Below are positions 34,726 through 46,900 of a stretch of 64,000 nt of DNA, piece after piece. The position numbers and the translations under genes were made by a program. Where the stretch lies: the NCBI GenBank assembly GCA_025084515.1, contig JAJAGP010000087.1, positions 434,001-498,000 on the forward strand, read 5' to 3'. The notes under the pieces were generated by a model that was given only the letters and a program-made list of their open reading frames with translations, was not told the origin of the DNA and searched no databases. Numbering within the stretch: the stretch's first letter is position 1; every line of letters starts with the position of its first letter. This stretch comes from Ancistrus triradiatus. Lineage: Eukaryota > Chordata > Actinopteri > Siluriformes > Loricariidae.

Positions 34726-36246
34726 TAGTGGGGCAAAAAAGTATTTAGTCAGCCACTGATTGTGCAAGTTCTCCTACTTAGAAAGATCAAAGAGGTCTGT
34801 AATTTTCATCATATGTACACTTCAACTATGAGCGACAAAATGAGAAAAAAAAAAAACGTCCAAGAAATCACACTGTAGAATTTTTAACGAATTTAATTGT
34901 AAATCATGGTGGAAAATAAGTATTTGGTCACCCACAAACAAGCAAGATTTCTGGCTCTCACAGACCTGTAACTTCATCTTTAAGAAGCACTTCTGTCCTC
35001 CAATCATTACCTCAGTATTAATGGCACCTGTTTGACCTCGATATCTGTATAAAAGACACCTGTCCACAGCCTCAAACAGTCAGACTCCAAACTCAACCAT
35101 GGCCATGACCAAAGAGCTGTCGAAGGACACCAGGAAGAAACTTGTAGACCTGCACCAGGCTGGGAAGAGGGAATCTACAATAGGCAAGCAGGTTGGTGTG
35201 AATAAATCAACTGTGGGAGCAACTGTAAGAAAATGGAAGACATACAAGACCATTGATAATCTCCCTTGATCTGGGACCCCACGCAAGGTCTCATCGCGTG
35301 AGGTCAAAATGATCATGAGAACGGTGAACAAAAATCCCAGAACTACACGGAGGGACCTGATGAATGACTTGCAGAGAGCTGGGATCAAAAAAACAAAGAC
35401 TACCATCAGTAACACACTACGCCGAGAGGGACTCAGATCTTGCAGTGCCAGGTGTGTCCCCCTGCTTAGGTCAGTACATGTCCACGCCCGTCTGAAGTTT
35501 GCCAGAGAGCATATGGATGATCCAGAAGAGGATTGGGAGATTCTCATGTGGTCAGACGAAACCAAAATAGAACTTTTTGGTGAAAACTCAACTGAAGGAA
35601 GAAGAATGAAAGTTGCATCCCAAGAACACCATACCTACTGTGAAGCATGGGGGTGGAAACATCATGCTTTGGGGCTGTTTTTCTGCAAAGGGGACAAGAC
35701 AACTGATCCGTATTAAGGGAAGAATGAATGGGGCCATGTATTGTGAGATTTTAAGCCAAAACCTCTTTCCATCAGTGTGAGCATTGAAGATGGAACGTGG
35801 CTGGGTCTTCCAGCATGACAATGATCCCAAACACATCGCTCGGGCAACAAAGGAGTGGCTCCCTAAAAAGCATTTCAAGGTCCTGGAGTGGCCTAGCCAG
35901 TCTCCAGACCTCAACTCCATAGAAAATTAGTGGAGGGAGTTGAAAGTCCGTGTAGCCCAGTGACAGCCCCAAAACATCACTACCCAAGAGGAAATTTGCA
36001 TGGAGGAATGGGCCAAAATACCAGCTGCAGTGTGTGCAAAGCTGGTGAAGACTTACAGGAAACATTTGACCTCTGTCATTGCCAACAAAAGGTTATGTTA
36101 CAAAGTATTGAGTTGACTTTTTGTTGTCTCATTTTGTCTCTCATACTTGAAGTGTACCTATGATGACAATTACAGACCTCTCTCATCTTTCCAAGTAGGA
36201 GAACTTGCACAATCAGTGACTGACTAAATACTTTTTTGCCCCACTG
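34726..36246 (+). mobile_element. Tc1-like transposon, family A, copy 3 (near full length)
   Basis: Left end agtggggcaaaaaagtattt (first base changed) and right end atacttttttgccccactg before TA. A transposase ATG at 35100 (MAMTKELSKDTRKKLVDLHQ) is followed by an in-frame TGA near 35268, then 35309-35580 (IMRTVNKNPRTTRRDLMNDL), a frameshift near 35600 and the C-terminal part to about 36105. Inactive. Confidence 0.93.
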
Positions 36247-36435
36247 TACATGCAGGATTTCATGGTTACTCTCTGGATAGTTGCTCTGTTACTTGCAATG
36301 ACCACATTTGGTTTTCACTAAGGGCAGGAAGGTGGCAAGGGCAGACAGGCAGCTGCAGTTGGTAGTATGGAGGGAGTTTGGGGCCATGGAGGGGTCTCAT
36401 GTAAATGTTGGATTTGTGAACTTTAATACCTAAAC

Positions 36436-36873
36436 TGTTACGTGTGGAGCAAGGCATGGGCAGAGGAGATGCAGGTTCCAGTCAAAAATAAACAGTTTAA
36501 TTATAATACAAAACTAACAGAAAATAAACAAACAACTAAAACTGAGATTAACACATCAAACAGAGAGAAAACCCAACTACAAAATACACAAAATAACAGC
36601 TAGCTGAGGCTAGGCTAATGTGATGTGCTATGGCTTGACTTGGCATGACTTGCATAGCATGGCATAGCATAGCAATCACTTAATAAAAACGCACACATGA
36701 AGATTATGCTACCGCAACACAACTGGGAAAACATGACGCTTATATAGACAGAATCCCAGCTGCGTGCGGTAGCAATTAACATTCCTATGGCAAGAGATTG
36801 TGGCCGATGTAGTCCCGGTCACCACAACTGAAAAAACAAAACAAAAAAAGGGGGCAGGGCACGGATTCTGACA
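36436..36873 (-). repeat. LTR element 1, 3' LTR (left copy)
   Basis: 438 bp, shorter than its partner because an internal block is missing. TG...CA type ends (tgttacg ... ctgaca). Confidence 0.85.
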
Positions 36874-38099
36874 ATACAACCCCCCCCCCCTTAAGGAGTC
36901 CAGTCCAGCGCTTGGGGGATTCCTCTCGGGGCGGCCCTAGGAGGGTCATGTGAACACCAGGCACTTGACCGTCAGGGCAACCGCACCTGACACGGGTGGG
37001 TGGCAGGAGGCTGGAAGGAGGGCAAGGGTCTGGCTTGACAACAGGCTGAGGTGACGAGCTCTGGACGTTCTCATGGCGAGGCAGCGTGCTCTGGACATCC
37101 TCAAGGTGAGACGGCGCACTCTGGACATTCTCCTGGTGAGGCTCTTGTGCGCAGGTGGCCTCTGGCAAGGCCTCTTGGGAGCAGGCGGCCTCTGGCAAGG
37201 TGTCTTGAGAGCAGGCGGCCTCTGGATAGTCCTCACTAGATCGGGCGACCTCTAAACAGGCCTCACTGGATCGGGTGGCCTCTGGTTCAGCACCTACTTG
37301 ATTGGGAACAGAGTTAACAGGCATGTCGTGCTCGGAAATGAGGCTAACGTGATCAAGCACAAAACTAGAAAGCACAGTATGCTCGGGTGTGGAGCTATTT
37401 GACGCTAATATTGCATTCACGGAGCCAGGAGGCGTAACGTGCACGAAAATGGAGCCAACAAACTCATATTCAGGGCTAACATGCTTCAACACAAAACCAA
37501 ACGGCACGGTGCACTCGGACATGGAACTATGCGATGCTAACGACGTACCCTTGGGACCAATGAATTGAGATTCAGAGCTAACATGCTTGGTTAAGAAACC
37601 AGGCGATGCTAACATCTCAATTATAACTTCTTGCACTTGGGTACTGAGCCAAGCAGTGTTCTCAGGTACAGAGCTAAGTAATGCTAAGGGCTTGGTTACT
37701 GAGCTAACTGGCGCATTGCGCTTGGGAACAGGGCTAACATGCTCTAGCACGAAACTATGAAATGCTCAAAGCTCAGGTACGAAGTTAGGCAGCGCCAGCA
37801 GGTCAAGAAGGGAACCGGCTTGGTCAGGTACAAAACAAAGCGGAGCTAACAGCCCAAAAATGGAACAAACTTGATCAAGCACAGAACTAAGCAGCCCTGG
37901 CAGCTTAGAAATGGAACCAACTTGGTTAGGTACAGCACTAAACGGTGCTAAAGGCTCGGAAATAGAGTTATTGGGTGCTTCGTGCTCGGAAACTAAGCAA
38001 GGCCTAAGCAATGCCTCAACCACGAAACCAACGTGCTCAGATGCAGAGCTAAGCGTCGCTAAAGACTAGGAAATGGGGCCAACAGGCTCGGAAGCGGAG

Positions 38100-38840
38100 C
38101 CATGGCGTGCTAATGGCTCATATGGAGCCAGCGTGCTCAATCACAGGACTACAGGGCGCTAGTGGCTCGGGTGCTGGGCTACGGGGAGCTAACAACTTAC
38201 TAATGAAGCTAACAGGTGCAACGTGGCCAGACCTGGGGCTAGCATGCTCAAGTACAGTGTCACAGGAAGCTAGTGGCTTGGGTACCGTGTTACAAGGTGC
38301 TAACGGCTCATCAACGGAGCTAACAGGCACAGTGTGCACAGATACAGGGCTAGCGTGCACAAAAACGAAGCTAACACGCTTAAGTACAGTGTTACAGGAT
38401 GCTAGCGGCTCGGGTACTGCTCTACGGGGCGCTAATGGCTCATCTACAGAGCTACACAGCACACCAAGCTCGGAGAAGGGGCTAGCGGACTCAGATACAA
38501 AATTATATAGTGCTAGCGGCTCATCTACAGAGCTAAATATCGCGGCAGGCTTGAAAACGGGGCTAGCTTACCGCGATACAGGGTTACATGGCACTAGCGG
38601 CTCATCTACAGAGCTAAACGACGCGGTAAGCTCGGAAACGGGGCTCGTGAGCTCAGACACATTGTTACATGGTGGTAGCGGCTCATCAGCAGAGCTAAAT
38701 GGTGTGGCAAGCTCAGAAACAGGGCTAGCATGCACAGATACAGGGTTGCATGGTGCTAGCAGCTAATTTACAGAGCAATATGGCGCGGCAAGCTCGAAAA
38801 CGGGGCTAGCGTGCTCAAATACATGGTTACATGGCGCTAG
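38100..38840. repeat. Minisatellite, diverged units near 81 bp
   Basis: Recurring phrases gctagcggctcatctacaga and agctcggaaacggggctagc alternate across the interval, with variable unit length. Confidence 0.8.
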
Positions 38841-38869
38841 CTGCTCATCAGCAGAGCTAAACGGCGTTC

Positions 38870-39210
38870 TCGACATCCACAGCGAGCAAGGCGGCACTCT
38901 CGATGACCTCAGCAAGTGAGGCGGCAATCCGGACAACCTCAGCGAGTGAGGCGGCGATCTCGATGACCTCAGTGCGTGGAGTGGTGCTTTTGACGTCCTC
39001 GGCAAGTGAAGCAATTGCGTTTGACGACCACAGCGAGCAAGGCGGCACTCTTGATGACCTCAGCAAGCAAGGCGCCAATCTGGATGACCTCAGTGAGTGA
39101 TGCGGCGATCTTGATGACCTCAACGCGTGGAGTGGTGCTTTTGACGTCCTCGGCGAGTGAAGCAGTGCATTTGATGCCGTTGGCAAGCGAAGTGGTGCTT
39201 TCGACGTCCT
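38870..39210. repeat. 30-bp coding minisatellite
   Basis: Units like gatgacctcagcgagtgagg repeat with a 30-bp period. On the - strand each unit encodes ten residues (EVIxIAASLA). Two higher-order blocks are visible. Confidence 0.85.
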
Positions 39211-39228
39211 GGTACCAACCTGAATCCT

Positions 39229-39647
39229 TCAACAGTCCCGAAGCGGAGGATCCAGTAGGTGGCCAACAGGGGGGGGGGGGCAGCGCTGATGGGCAGAGAG
39301 CGAGGGCCCCAGCCTCGCCCCCCAGCTGGAAACCTGGTGCTTGATCGGAAGAGGACAGAACTTGGACTCAAGGTCGTTCAAGAACCGATCCAAGGTTCCA
39401 TGAATGTACAATGGCCACCGCTCATAAGTCAGGGCTCTGTCCCTGAGGTGGAGGGTCACCGCAGGCAACTGGTCCTCCTCTGAGCAACCGGGTAGGGGAA
39501 GAAGGTCAAGTAAGTCCTACATTGGTCCAGGAAGTGGCGGCACTGATTAGGGTCCCCATTAAAGGGGTCCGACACACATGGCGTAGGACTGGAACCCACC
39601 GTCTGCTTATCTGGCGGTGGCTTACTGTTACGTGTGGAGCAAGGCAT
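39229..39647 (-). pseudogene. Gag N-terminal region of LTR element 1 (frameshifted)
   Basis: The first frame (39456-39647) starts MPCSTRNSKPPPDK inside the LTR and reads VSDPFNGDPNQCRHFLDQCR, the F.G....C..FL.QC pattern of gypsy gag/PEG10-like proteins. It stops at 39456 and continues in another frame (39229-39468: LRDRALTYERWPLYIHGTLD). This shows a retroelement gag, broken here by at least one frameshift. Confidence 0.7.
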
Positions 39648-40280
39648 GGGCAGATGAGATGTAGGTTCCAGTCAAAAATAAACAGTTTATTAATGATAAA
39701 AAAAATTTACAAAAAATAAACAAACAACTGAAACTGAGATTAAGACAGCAAACTCAAATCAAAGCCGTCATGAGAGCCGAACAAAACCATGAACAAAACT
39801 AAATAGAGAAAAAACACATCAAAATAAAACCTGGCGTGGTAGCCGAACACAAAATAACAGTTTGCTGAGGCTAGGCTAGGCTAACGTGATGTGCTAGAGT
39901 CCAGAACACAAAAAGTAATGAAGCGGAATGGCAGCAACAAAAAACAATAATCCATACCTGGCTTGGCGTGGCATGGCGTGGCTTGGCTTGGCTTGGCGTG
40001 GCTAAAACGTGCACACGAACATCCGACCGAGGCCGAGATTATGCTACAGCATCGCAAAAGGGAAAACATGATGCTTATATATACAGAATCCCTGCTGCAC
40101 GCTGTAGCAATTAACGTCCACAACCAATGAAAGAAACAGAAACAAGACAAAACTTGATCAACATTAAAGTCAGGATCCGTGGCCATCTTCCTCCCGCAAG
40201 GCATTGTGGGCGATGTAGTCCCAGTCGCCCACAACCAAAAAAAGAAAACAAAAACCGGAGGCAGGGCACAGATCCTGACA
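39626..40280 (-). repeat. LTR element 1, 5' LTR (right copy)
   Basis: 655 bp. It includes an extra block around 39740-39960 and a simple tggcgtggct-type repeat near 39961-40010. Confidence 0.85.
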
Positions 40281-40285
40281 TAAAC

Positions 40286-41586
40286 ATTTAGTCTTTAAAC
40301 CCTCTTGTTGTGTTTGAATTCATGTACAAATTCTGGTGTTCACAGTAAAATTTAGCTGGGTCCCTAAAAACATAAAAAAAACCATTTACTGTCACAAAAA
40401 CCTTTATTAATCATTATCACAACATTTGTACTTTCCTTTTAATTCCAGTTATTGTCTGTGTCTATGACCAGACCTGACACAAAAGATTTTTTAACAGAAT
40501 TTTCTGACTGTTCAGATCTGACCGGAACAAAACAGATGGTACAAATTTAAGTCACCTAAAAATCAATTAAACCAGTTATCATTAATTTTCTGTATTTATA
40601 TGCATTGTCTGGGCAAAGTTATGAAGCTTTGCCAGTCAGATGACAGAAACCATAATTATGATAGCAGAAAATACCAAATTGGCCAAACTGACTGAAACAC
40701 AACAGGGTATGGCTGGATAATCTTAATCCTTTCCTCTGAGCCTATCACATGTCTTTACAAAAATAAAGAGTTTATTTTTACCTTGCATTACATTTTTTTC
40801 AAGGCAATATTTTTAAAGTAAGTACACTCATCAAGCAAGTTGCTGCTCTGTCTTTGGCTGTTACTGTGGTGCAGCAGTGCAATGTGTAGTGATGTAAAAA
40901 GCAAATGTCAAGCTGGATGCATTTTCTGGTCACAAAAAGTGGACGTGACTGGGAAGAGAAAGACGTATGCTCACCCTAGTGTTTACTAGCTATAAAGTTT
41001 TCATAGCAGGATATGGTAGATGACCACAATGCAGTTGTCCAGTTTTCTAGGCTTTGTGATTATACCCCACATCCTTCACTTTTGCCAACCCAGGTCACTA
41101 GAAACTACTGTTTCCACCAAGCCACAAGAGCTTATGACTGTCCTAAGGGTACTAATGGTGTTCTACTCTAACTAAGGGTATAACAAAATACTCAGCTCAA
41201 GATTCAGTTCATGATACCTGGTTCACAATATGAATCTCACAATATATTAAACAACATTGCATAAACACACACACAACTTTTTCTGAAAAGTAAATAATGC
41301 AAATAATGTGATTTTTCTTGTTTTAATAAAACTGTAAACAAAAATGCTGTAAATAAAAGCTGTTACTAGGATCAGGGGTTAAAATTGCAATCAGCTATCC
41401 ACTGAACATGGCAACCAAACTAATTTCGCTACTAATAAAACTAAAGCTCAACAAAATAACCAAAATAACACTGAGTACATAGTCTAGTATAATCTTTAGT
41501 AACGTGCACTTATCAGAGTTTCAGAATGTAAACATCACCACCATGTTCTAGGTGTTCAAAAATAACACCATAATAAGATACTAACC
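40286..41586. other. Intergenic, no recognised element
   Basis: AT-rich DNA, no exon or repeat family recognised. Confidence 0.35.
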
Positions 41587-42020
41587 CTGACAAAAATAGT
41601 GGAATCACCACACAGCATGGTAACAACAATTCACATATATGATGCCAAATATTTTTTCTGGCTTTGTGAAGTATACCTCAAACAAAGGAAATTTAATATT
41701 GTTCATGAATTGTTTTTTTTATTGTTTGTTTGTTTTTTAGAACAAGTAGCATAAAAGTGATGACATCACCTTTTCTAAAACAAATGCTTGTATTAGTCCA
41801 ATAATGCAAATTAGTTTGCAGCTAAAAAGGAGTGCCTACAGCGTTAATGAGCTATTGCACTTGGCTAATTGAAAGAAAACATGGCCCCAACAAGAGAGTT
41901 GTTAATTGAAACAAGGGAAAGCATTATAAAACTCCATCAAGAAACAAAATTCAACCTGGACTGTAGCAAATGATGTTCATTGTTCCCAGTCAGCTTGCCC
42001 AAGTCAGCCAGCAGAGGAGC
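41587..42020 (+). mobile_element. Tc1/mariner-like relic, family H (5' part)
   Basis: A left end of the type ctgacaaaaatagtggaatc is followed about 300 bp later by a transposase-like start at about 41882: MAPTRELLIETRESIIKLHQ, then a stop after some 30 codons. The catalytic part is absent. Confidence 0.6.
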
Positions 42021-43049
42021 CTGAAGAGAAGCAACAAAAACGTTATAAAAATTTTTTTAATTTTTTTTGTTATGGTTGATTATTTCATTTTTTTCCCTCA
42101 ACAATGAGTTACTGTATATTTTATGTACATGATTTAAAAAACTATGCAATTAATTAAAGTAATTATATTTAATTTGTCTGAGATGTGCATAACAAAACCA
42201 AAATGTTCAAATATTAACCAAAATTGTTTGGTGTCATAGCTGTGATTTGTCAATGGGTCTGACCATAAATCATTGGGAAAACAAAATGTTGCTCAATTTA
42301 GATTTTAGAAATTTTAATTGTTTTACTATTTTATGTACATCAGAGGGATTGCAGTGTTGGAAAAAAATATTTGTAACTTGGTGAGTAGCAATGACAGTTA
42401 AACAGAAGTCACTTAAAACCCTCGCTTGGGACCGTTTTGTTGGGTATTAAATACTTTGCCAGATAAAATGTCACATCAGCTCTCATGTCTTTCCAATGCT
42501 CACTTGTTTTCTCATATGGAGCACCCAGTGAGTTCCCTGTGCTATCTGAATTTCAGTATAATCTTTGCTCTGCTTCCTTTTGAGTTTAGTTCAAAAGTCT
42601 CTCTATGTTACCATGTGTTACCATGTGCCAGAATTGTTTCTGCATACTTTGAAAAAAAAAAAATCAACAAAAAAACCCTTGTTGTTTGCATGGCGTCTGC
42701 TATGTATAATCCAAACCAGTGCCACTATTCTCCATGCGTATTGGTGTATCATGTGGTTGTGTGGTTTAAATTGATTGTGACCTATGGCATGACCTCAGTA
42801 GTCATTACATGACTACATAATACTCATTATAGATTTACTCCACATCATATACAGAAATTATGTTGTACACAAATCTCTACCTGAGCAGCCCTCTTTCTTC
42901 TTTAATGTTAGTATGGCAAGACAAGAAATGGAAAGTATGCATTTCTTCAGTCATTTTCTATTAGGAAGCACGCAGTACTGCAGTCCGACACTAGAAGGCC
43001 ACAATGGCATGCAAAACATGCTGGGATTAGGATTTCAAGCCCTGGCCCG
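42021..43049. other. Intergenic, no clear element
   Basis: AT-rich. The part to about 42380 may be the 3' remainder of the family H relic. The longest + frame (42426-42812) shows no recognisable protein. Confidence 0.3.
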
Positions 43050-43890
43050 AATGTGCTGACAGCACACAGCAAGATCGGCACTGATTACGGATGACGAGAT
43101 GCACCTGCTCTTCTGGGTATTTAAAGCCTTTTAAGAGCGGTGTTTCTTGTCGAACCTTTAGTTTTGGCATTGGTATTTTGTAGCACCCCAGTGTGAGGTA
43201 TTTAGGAAAAGACTGTAACAGGGTTCCTTTGTAGAGGGATCCTGTTGTAGGACTAAAAAGTCAGAGGTAACATGGTTGTTAGGGTCAGATTTAGATGCGA
43301 CTGGCTCTATATTTTTGTCACACTTTGTGTGTTTACATGAGTTAAATGAACTCCGTCTTGCTGCCATTACGCAAGCCTCGGCTTTGATTCACAAATTGCT
43401 CCCTGACTCGGTACTCAATAGTCTGTTCGAGTGCATGTGTATTACTTTCTCAATCACTACGACGTGAGGTCTGATTGTTATTAACGTTCCGTATTGACTC
43501 GATGTACTAGTGAGCTTGTACGAGCGAAAGCTTGTTTCTTTCCCCGTTCGCTACATTGCAAGCACTGGATTGTTACTCAGCGTTTACTCTTTTGTTGCTA
43601 GAGCTTGGCTTGCCTGCTTTCGGGTGGAACTGCTTTGATTCACGATTCGTTCACTGGTGTCGACTCAGGTTTCAACAACCCAAACCAGCAAACGAGTGCT
43701 TTCACTTTTTTCTCGCTTGCTACGCGGTATTGTCAGCTTTGCTATTAGCGTTTCAGTTTGCCGGTAAATCCGGCATGTTTTCGTCATCTCGCTTTTTCTG
43801 CTGTTTAGCGATTATCCTTTGTTTGAGCCCGTCTCTGTATGGCTCCTTTGTTTGGAGTTTAAAAGCTACTCACTTCCTCATTTTGCCATT
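43050..43890 (+). repeat. LTR-like sequence
   Basis: A TATA-like box (gggtatttaaagcc near 43117), a CTTTTAAGAG stretch and T/G-rich downstream sequence resemble a fish gypsy LTR promoter and R region. No terminal repeat pair or target duplication was established. Confidence 0.35.
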
Positions 43891-43894
43891 CCTG

Positions 43895-43965
43895 CCGGTT
43901 AGCCCAGTGGTAACGTTTCGGCTTACAAGTTGAGTGATCTGGGTTCAATCTCTGCTGTGGATCAC
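43895..43965 (+). repeat. tRNA-like SINE head
   Basis: A-box-like ttagcccagtggtaacg and B-box-like gggttcaatctc with tRNA spacing. The acceptor stem does not close, so this is not a functional tRNA. Confidence 0.45.
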
Positions 43966-46900
43966 TTGTATTTGCATCTTTTGTAAAGTAGAAATATATT
44001 TATGTTCGGTTACTTCCCAGACACTTCTACATATTATACTATATCGTTGCGAATATTATTCTCCTGGGTTATATTTTATTCATACCCACAAGCACTACAC
44101 ACCCATATATATATTTATTTAAATATTTAAATATATATTTTCTGACGTGCTTATAGTAGCAAAAAGCATGTTCATATGCTCTTCAGCTCCTATAGACCAT
44201 TCATGCAGCCCAACTATCTGCACTTGGGTCTGTTCACATAAGTGAACCCTAACAGTTTTCTCATAGCAAATGTGAGAAATATTAACTTACATAAAAATGC
44301 CACATTTTTTCTTTTTATTAATTGGTGAGCTCTGATTGCACACTCCGAGTGCACTGTCATGACGTTTTTTATAGTCTTTTAAATCTGATCAAATACAATA
44401 ACAAAAAGTATCTGCTTCTGCATTGTATTATTTTTTAAATCCACACTTCTCTGTTGTTCATATCAGAATCTTTCATGTGTCTAGGCCCACGCAAGTTCTT
44501 CAGAGAGATGAAACAACTTGCCTTCAGTCCAACCTTCTCGTTAATTTGTTTAAAAAATCAGAAAGCCTTAGAGACACAGAGCAGGACCCATTTATCCAAC
44601 CTCAGCTGACATGTCTGATTGAATTCTCTAATGAATCACCTCGAGCCAAAGACGTTAAGATATTGAACTATTTATATAACAGAAACTGATGGGACAAGCA
44701 TGATGATGAGTAATTGTACAATACCAATGATTCGTAAGCTAGTTTGAAACACTGAATTCAAGCCTCAGTATCAGGTGGTAATGCATAGTAGTGCATCAGG
44801 CACTAAACTGACTTGGCAGTATGAAAAGCGCTTGGTGGCTTTTTAGTTGGCATTGATGGAAAAAGGATGAGTTGTGCCAGACACATTAGCAGAGATGATT
44901 GGAGCTCAGGGAGCGAATCCGAATTGGCTCAATAATCAGTGTACCATTCAGGACTTCATTTGCTGAAGCAGGAAATGTATATTTGAGTCTTGCTCTGTGT
45001 GACGCTAGGCTGAGATATTTCACACGAAGCCACTATCTTGCTTGGTAATATTAAGATAATTTTGTAGTCAGTGGATTCTGAGGTGCCTAAAAAAATCATG
45101 TACTGTTGCAAATGAATGGTACCATTGGATTCAAATTGATTTGCCCTGATCTGTGCCTCATTCAGATGTAACATTTCTGCTGAAGATGCATAATGCATTC
45201 ATTCGTCTCAGTTTGACTTGACACCTGCTCCACACAAAGATAGTAATTGGACTTTTACCAGAATTAACCAGGTATGAAACTTGGGTTCATAACTACACAT
45301 TACAGCTGTACAATGTAATGGTCTTAAAATAACTGTTGAAACTGCTGCTGTAACAGCATCCACACTTCAGGTAGTGGAGCTCTGAATAAGCTCCCAGGTG
45401 TCATTCCAATTTATCCAAATAGTGTTGAAGGGGGATAAGTTAAGTTATTTTAGGCCAAACTTTGTAATCTATTTCTTTATATCTCTTGCATTGCCAATGA
45501 GGACACTGTAATTCTGAATTTTGAATTATGAAATGGACTCCCCCAAACTGTAGAAACAAAAATGCACACAATTTGCCAGAATGTCATTGTATGCATTACT
45601 GACTTCCCAAAGTCTGGCCGCTTGTCCATGTCATGGGAAGTGAACACAAGATACACTACAGGAATGCAACACAGTGTGATGTATGGTGGCTATACTGCCC
45701 AGGTAGTCATTTGTGGAAAGGTGCCTGGATAGGTGCTGGAGAATAACTTATCCAGTGTATCAACTAAGATTAAGAAATTCCTACAGTGAATCTGAAATTC
45801 CCTGACATGCGACAAAAGGCACTACCATCAGTACATACATGAGGTAACACCAAGTGGAATTTGTGGAGCCAGTGCCCCTCTAATCTGCAGAACCCCTCGT
45901 AATGTAGGTATCTGGAACCATTAAAACTATTTACAAACCTAGAAAAGTTGATCAGATAACCAAAGAAATGACCAAATCATGGTGTACTTAATCGGGGACA
46001 ACTGGTAAGAGGGGAAACACTATTGTGGCTATAAATGTGTGCTACAGCAACCGAGTCTAAAGTCAGGAATGCTTACTACAAAAGCTTTCAAGGAATAGAA
46101 CTGCAAACAAAAAAATTTTCATGACAGCCTAGACTGCAGCACTGTGGGCCATGTTTAGAATGTGCTGGACACCATCAGATAGTATGATATCACAGGATAG
46201 AGGTAGCAGAACAAGGAAACTTGGCTGGTTGGAACCCACTCTCAGATAACCTTATACTAATGTAACCAGGCAGGTTCTAAGATGGGATTCATGTTGGAAA
46301 GGTTGTGGGAAACCTAGAAATAAATAAAAATCACTTGAGACAGAAACAAAAAAACAAGGACATACCCAGAAGTGAGTAAAAATGTGGCCCAAAGGATAAG
46401 AGAGAGACAAACTAGCGACAGCTGCGGGGCATTATGTTTAACACCACTGTGCATTTCAGTGTCTCTTTTCAATATGATGTCTTTAACAGTAATCATTTGT
46501 TCTTTTCTTGTGACCAGGGGACTAATGCATGGAAATAAGGTGAAGAACAGCTTGAAAAGAAAAGAAAAATAAAGAAAGAAATGAGAAAAGTAAGTGATGA
46601 TTAATGATATGGGGGAATGTTCTGACTGAGACAACAGCAGGTGAAACAAAGAAAATGAAACCAGCTAAAGTAAAGTTTGAAATGGAAAGTGAAAATTGGA
46701 AAAACAGTAAGAAAATAGTGAAAGAAGGCAAATAATATAAGATGAAAGTGTTAATGATCCTGTAGCAAGTATCAGCAGTAAATTACTAGAAAATTACATT
46801 TAATATATTACCTCAGCTGTCAGCATTAGCTAGCGAGAAACACAGCATAATTAATTTTTTAAATACTTGTCTGCAATTATGCTACTTATTTCACTCATCT

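Larger units (their letters stand above)
36785..39228 (-). pseudogene. Repeat-rich gag tail of LTR element 1
   Basis: The - strand has long frames, including 36785-37750 (321 codons), built of diverged units such as VLEHVSP..., VPEPLA.C and SQEALPEA. The DNA is organised in nested tandem arrays: a 30-bp unit encoding decapeptides like EVIKIAASLA (about 38870-39210, with a higher-order unit near 180 bp), a unit near 81 bp at about 38430-38760, and degenerate units to the left. No catalytic motif was seen. Confidence 0.6.
36436..40280 (-). mobile_element. Gag-only gypsy-type LTR element 1 with coding minisatellite tail
   Basis: Two direct terminal repeats (36436-36873 and 39626-40280) begin TGTTACGTGTGGAGCAAGG and end CTGACA on the + strand. 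The element is flanked by a perfect 5-bp duplication taaac (36431-36435 and 40281-40285). The coding strand is -: gag near the right LTR, then about 2 kb of repeat-rich coding sequence. A G-rich polypurine-like tract lies beside the left LTR (its complement is the C run at 36880). No protease, RT, RNase H or integrase motif is seen in 3.8 kb, so it depends on another element. Confidence 0.85.

Noticed and set aside
38107..38766. 219-codon + strand frame of SGSSTELN-type repeats
   Set aside because: Antisense reading of the minisatellite inside LTR element 1, whose gag runs on the - strand.
38870..39210. CRISPR-like regular repeats
   Set aside because: Units are contiguous with no spacers, and the context is a eukaryotic LTR element.
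43895..43965. Functional tRNA gene
   Set aside because: A- and B-box-like motifs are present but the acceptor stem does not pair. More likely a SINE head.
46314..46731. Phe/Leu/Ser-rich - strand frames
   Set aside because: The composition follows from an A/G-rich + strand. No motif or start context.
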